NCBI GenBank assembly: GCA_021323945.1
Contig: JAJPKA010000018.1
Location: 98,853-162,852 of the forward strand
Direction: 5' to 3'
Source of the DNA: Pseudomonadota bacterium
GTDB taxonomy: Bacteria; Desulfobacterota; Binatia; Binatales; Binataceae
DNA: 64,000 nucleotides
Part shown: piece after piece, positions 60,786 to 64,000 of the stretch
Numbering within the stretch: position 1 is the first letter of the stretch
How the letters are laid out: each line of letters opens with the position of its first letter
Notes under the pieces: generated by a model
Database searches by the model: none
What the model saw: the letters and a program-made list of their open reading frames with translations, nothing else
What the model was told of the DNA's origin: nothing
Program-made: the position numbers and the translations under genes

Positions 60786-63269
60786 TCAGGCACCGTCGTC
60801 CCCTATCTCGGCTCCGCCGAGATTGACACAGCTGCTGAGTCCCCAGATCTCGCGGGCATACTCAGCGGCCGTACGATCACTGGAGAAACGGCCGATTCGA
60901 GCAATATTTAAAATGGCCTTGCGTCTCCAAGTCGCGGGGTTGAGGTATTCGCGAGAGATCAAGGCCTGCGTCTGAACGTAAGCGGCAAAATCGGCGACTA
61001 CAAAATACTCATCATGATTGAGCAAGGTCTCAGGAATCCATTTGAAGAGTCCGGGCTCTCGCGGGCAAAACTGGTCTCCGCTAAGACCGTCGAGCACGCG
61101 CCGCAGCGACAGATCCCGCTCGTAGTAGCTGCGCGGGTTGTAGACCGGTCGCAATTCACCAATCTGGGGAGCGCTAAGACCAAAAATGAACATATTTTCG
61201 GCGCCGACCTCGTCACGAATTTCGATATTGGCCCCGTCCAGCGTTCCGATCGTTAACGCCCCATTCATGGCGAATTTCATGTTTCCCGTCCCTGACGCTT
61301 CGGTGCCTGCGGTCGAAATCTGCTCTGAAAGATCGGCCGCCGGAATGATCCTCTCAGCCAGCGAAACCCGGTAATCAGGCACGAACACGACTTTGATAAA
61401 ACCCTGAGCGCGTGGGTCGTTGTTGATGACAGCCGCGACGTTGTTGATCAACTTCACAATCATCTTGGCGGCCCAATAGCCCGGCGCTGCCTTTCCCGCA
61501 AGCAAATAGGTGCGCGGAACCACAGGCGGCGTTTGGTCCTCGGTGAGGGCCAGATACTCGTGAATGATACCAAGTACCATCAGCAGTTGACGTTTGTACT
61601 CATGAATGCGCTTTGCCTGAACGTCGAGAATCGAGGCTGGATCAAGATCAATGCCGGTAACGCGATGTACAATCGTGGCGAGGCGCTCTTTATTGGCCCG
61701 TTTCACCGACGCGAAGCGATGCTGGAAGTCCGGGTCATCAGCGAATCGTTCGAGCTCCCGGGTGTGTTCGAGATTGGTTCGCCATTGTTCGCCGATTGTC
61801 TCATCGAGCAGGCGGGCGAGGCGCGGATTGGCCATGAGCAGCCAACGCCGCTGTGTCACGCCATTGGTCTTGTTGTTGAAACGCTCAGGCCAGAGCGAGG
61901 AAAACTCGGGCACGACGCGGGTTTTAAGCAGCTCTGAGTGAAGCTTGGAAACACCATTAATCGAGTGGCTACCGACGATTGCCAGATGCGCCATCCGCAC
62001 CTGTGGCTCGGAGCCCCCTGCGACGATTGAAATTTCTCCCTGCTGAGTCCTGCCGGACTGAAGATTTATCGCCTGGGCCAGAAAGCGCCGATCAATCTCG
62101 TAAATGATCTCCAAGTGTCTGGGGAGCACTCGCTCCATCAGTGGGACCGGCCATCGCTCGAGCGCCTCGGGCATCAAGGTGTGATTGGTATAGGCCACCG
62201 CCGCCTGGGTGATACGCCAGGCAGTTTCCCAGGGAAGATCATAATGGTCGACGAACCGGCGCATGAGCTCGACGATTGCCAGGGCCGGATGGGTGTCGTT
62301 GAGCTGAATGGCGACGCGCGCGGGAAAATCGTCTACGTCCTCGCCCCGAGCAAAGAAGCTCCGAAGGATGTCCTGAATCGCGCAGGCTACAAAGAAGTAC
62401 TCCTGTAGGAGGCGCAGCTCTCGACCGGATTGCGATGAATCGGAGGGATACAGCACCTTGGAGAGCGTTTCCGACACCATCTTCTGCTCGACGGCCTTGA
62501 GATAGTCACCTCCGTTAAAAATTTGGATATCAAACTCGTTTGAGGCCCGCGCCTCAAACAGACGAACGTGATTAACTGTGCGACCACCGAAGCCGGCGAT
62601 GGGCAGATCCGAAGGAAGGCCGATAATTATCCGATAGTCCGTCCAAAGCCGCTTCGGCTTGCCATCGCGGGTCGTGTAAGGTTCTACTCTGCCATACACC
62701 GGAATGCTGCAAATATCCTCGAGCCGCGGCTTCAGCCAGGGCGACGCTTCCATTCGCCAGCTATCGGGTTGTTCGACCTGGTAACCGTCAACGATTTGCT
62801 GGCGGAACAGTCCAAATTCGTAGTTGATACCATACCCGTAACCTGGCATGCCCAACGTCGCTAAAGAATCGAGCATACAGGCGGCGAGGCGTCCCAAACC
62901 GCCGTTGCCCAGGCCAGCGTCGACTTCTTCATCGAAAAGTGATTGTAGATCGATCCCGTGGCCGGCCAGCAGCTCGCGGCAATGGTCAATTATTCCGAGA
63001 TTGAAGAGATTGTTTTCGAGTGAGCGCCCAATGAGAAACTCAAGTGACAGATAGTACAGCTTCTTGGCTCCAATCCGATCAAATCGCGCCTGGGTTGCTA
63101 GCATCCGCTCAAACAGCATGTCACGCACTGCCTGAGCGGTAATGTAATACCAATCATGGCGCGACCAACGGCTGGGGGGCTTGGCGGTGCCAAACCGTAG
63201 ATAATGGCCGATTAACTGTTCAAAGATAGCGGAGTTGGAAGTTCTTGCATTCGTTGCCTTTGCTGTCAT
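60786..63269 (-). CDS. glgP: Glycogen/starch alpha-glucan phosphorylase
   Basis: GlgP releases glucose-1-phosphate from glycogen using pyridoxal phosphate. The 827 residues are normal. The N-terminal LYYLSLEFLIGRSLENNLFN and LGNGGLGRLAACMLDSLATL, the region LNDTHPALAIVELMR, and the PLP-binding lysine in EASGTGNMKFAMNGALTIGTLDGANIEI are all clear. The start is ATG 63269. It is upstream of the pyr leader on the same strand, separated by about 230 bases that include the pyr promoter candidate. No other glycogen gene is seen. Confidence 0.97.
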   Translation of the reverse strand: MTAKATNARTSNSAIFEQLIGHYLRFGTAKPPSRWSRHDWYYITAQAVRDMLFERMLATQARFDRIGAKKLYYLSLEFLIGRSLENNLFNLGIIDHCRELLAGHGIDLQSLFDEEVDAGLGNGGLGRLAACMLDSLATLGMPGYGYGINYEFGLFRQQIVDGYQVEQPDSWRMEASPWLKPRLEDICSIPVYGRVEPYTTRDGKPKRLWTDYRIIIGLPSDLPIAGFGGRTVNHVRLFEARASNEFDIQIFNGGDYLKAVEQKMVSETLSKVLYPSDSSQSGRELRLLQEYFFVACAIQDILRSFFARGEDVDDFPARVAIQLNDTHPALAIVELMRRFVDHYDLPWETAWRITQAAVAYTNHTLMPEALERWPVPLMERVLPRHLEIIYEIDRRFLAQAINLQSGRTQQGEISIVAGGSEPQVRMAHLAIVGSHSINGVSKLHSELLKTRVVPEFSSLWPERFNNKTNGVTQRRWLLMANPRLARLLDETIGEQWRTNLEHTRELERFADDPDFQHRFASVKRANKERLATIVHRVTGIDLDPASILDVQAKRIHEYKRQLLMVLGIIHEYLALTEDQTPPVVPRTYLLAGKAAPGYWAAKMIVKLINNVAAVINNDPRAQGFIKVVFVPDYRVSLAERIIPAADLSEQISTAGTEASGTGNMKFAMNGALTIGTLDGANIEIRDEVGAENMFIFGLSAPQIGELRPVYNPRSYYERDLSLRRVLDGLSGDQFCPREPGLFKWIPETLLNHDEYFVVADFAAYVQTQALISREYLNPATWRRKAILNIARIGRFSSDRTAAEYAREIWGLSSCVNLGGAEIGDDGA

Positions 63270-63626
63270 TTGCAGTTTAGGACAGAATTCAATCTCAGGT
63301 GAGACAGAAGGCTATATAAAACTTGCTTCTGCGTAAAATCGTACGTCACCCATATACATAGCAGACGTGCAATCTGATGTCTTTAGAGTTCTTACGAGAT
63401 CGGATTGGCCGACCCCGATGTAGCCACTGCCGTAAGGCTGTATGTTAATTCGTGCGTTCTTCGCCTCGCCAGCTGACTTATATTCGCAATATCTGAGACG
63501 CAGCGCCATTTATCCCGTTCACAGATCGCGGCAGATATTCTATCTGACAGAACTGTTACTCCTACGGGCTGGCGCTGGCGACTGCTACCGCTTAAAATGA
63601 GGGCTCGTCAAAAGAGGAATAACGCG
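63270..63626. other. Divergent intergenic region, glgP and sufT
   Basis: About 360 bases with no convincing gene; a 65-residue minus-strand frame at 63312-63509 is unremarkable. It should contain the glgP and sufT promoters. Confidence 0.4.
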
Positions 63627-64000
63627 ATGGAACGCGTGGAAATTACCAGAGATTGCGAGGCGATTCAGATTCCCGCCGGGACACCGGTTACCTTGGAGAA
63701 AGGGGTCGAAGCCTACATCACCCAATCGCTCGGCGGTACTTTTACTGTCCAGGTTCCCGCCTATGGCGGTCTGTTCCGAGTCTCCGGCAAGGATGCTGAT
63801 GCGTTAGGCAAGGAACCCGGCGCTGCGGCTGACGTCGCCCTAAGTGCCGGGGATTTGGAGTCGATGGTCTGGGAGCAGCTGAAAACCTGTTTCGATCCCG
63901 AAATACCGGTGAATATCGTTGACCTTGGGCTCGTCTATGGGATGGAGTTGACGCCGGTAGGCGATGGCACACACAGGGTCGACGTGAAAATGACATTGAC
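63627..64000 (+). CDS. sufT: Putative Fe-S cluster assembly protein SufT (5' part, runs off the right edge)
   Basis: The first 124 residues are visible and the frame has no stop before the window end. The N-terminal part has RDCEAIQIPAGTPVTLEKG, QSLGGTFTVQVPAYGGLFRV and DADALG, which is the SufT-specific N-terminal domain; then WEQLKTCFDPEIPVNIVDLGLVYGMEL opens the DUF59 (MIP18-like) domain, with the D-P-E-x-P-V-N-I-V-D-L-G-L block. SufT helps maturation of Fe-S proteins. ATG 63627 follows AGAGGA by about 8 bases. It is divergent from glgP. Confidence 0.92.
   Translation, partial: MERVEITRDCEAIQIPAGTPVTLEKGVEAYITQSLGGTFTVQVPAYGGLFRVSGKDADALGKEPGAAADVALSAGDLESMVWEQLKTCFDPEIPVNIVDLGLVYGMELTPVGDGTHRVDVKMTL

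Noticed and set aside
1..64000. tRNA genes, rRNA, CRISPR arrays, insertion sequences and phage genes
   Set aside because: The gaps were scanned by eye for T-loop sequences, regular repeats and transposase motifs; none was found. tRNAscan-SE and a repeat finder would settle this.

Overview
This 64 kb window is a gene-dense piece of a bacterial chromosome. I see no rRNA, tRNA, CRISPR array, insertion sequence or phage gene. The host is a diderm: it carries LpxC, the committed enzyme of lipid A synthesis, and an O-antigen ligase-like protein. Luciferase-like (LLM) oxidoreductases, a [3Fe-4S] ferredoxin, amidohydrolase-2 enzymes, an NtrY kinase, a DUF4340/GldG transport cluster and a PyrR-regulated pyrimidine operon together suggest a deltaproteobacterium-like or candidate-phylum lineage such as Binatota (Desulfobacterota-related). 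That placement is inference from gene content only.

Layout. 1-7 kb: 3' end of uvrB, mscL with a C-terminal zinc ribbon and a clear terminator, an O-antigen ligase-like membrane protein, a large secreted beta-helix protein, then about 1.1 kb with no convincing gene. 7-12 kb (minus): an ABC-2 exporter operon of the Gld type (ATPase, permease, GldG-like, DUF4340). 12.6-17 kb (plus): polA with an apparently dead proofreading domain, then an ECF sigma factor, its zinc anti-sigma factor and an exported protein. 17-24.6 kb: small accessory genes (acpS, ferredoxin, acetyltransferase, LLM enzymes, DUF192, VOC, methyltransferase, GST, two lipoproteins). 24.7-31.4 kb (plus): valS, nadC, birA and an EF-G-like GTPase. 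31.4-36.8 kb (plus): DUF2905, an NtrY-type histidine kinase, a single polypeptide joining an NtrX-like receiver domain to a complete LpxC, a pteridine-reductase-like SDR and a QueC-like enzyme. 36.9-43.4 kb: DnaE2, a Nudix hydrolase, a third LLM enzyme, a cytochrome c and a ferritin-like protein. 43.4-47.9 kb: an SDR/methyltransferase/amidohydrolase operon divergent from an enoyl-CoA hydratase. 47.9-60.6 kb (minus): a long pyr operon read pyrR, pyrB fusion, pyrC, carA, carB, recG, a PEP mutase/isocitrate lyase-family gene and alkA. 60.8-64 kb: glgP and the start of sufT.

Two systems stand out. First, the receiver-LpxC fusion directly downstream of NtrY suggests that a two-component phosphorelay acts on lipid A synthesis at the protein level; the AAA+ and DNA-binding parts of NtrX are replaced by the enzyme. 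Second, the aspartate carbamoyltransferase gene encodes three parts: a complete PyrB catalytic chain, a zinc module resembling the C-terminal zinc domain of PyrI, and a PyrR-like phosphoribosyltransferase domain. It lies behind a stand-alone pyrR and a leader with a plausible promoter, a PyrR-binding hairpin and an intrinsic terminator.

Limits: all assignments come from reading motifs and translated sequence; no database search was run. Starts were moved from the longest reading frame wherever a Shine-Dalgarno sequence and family start agreed.
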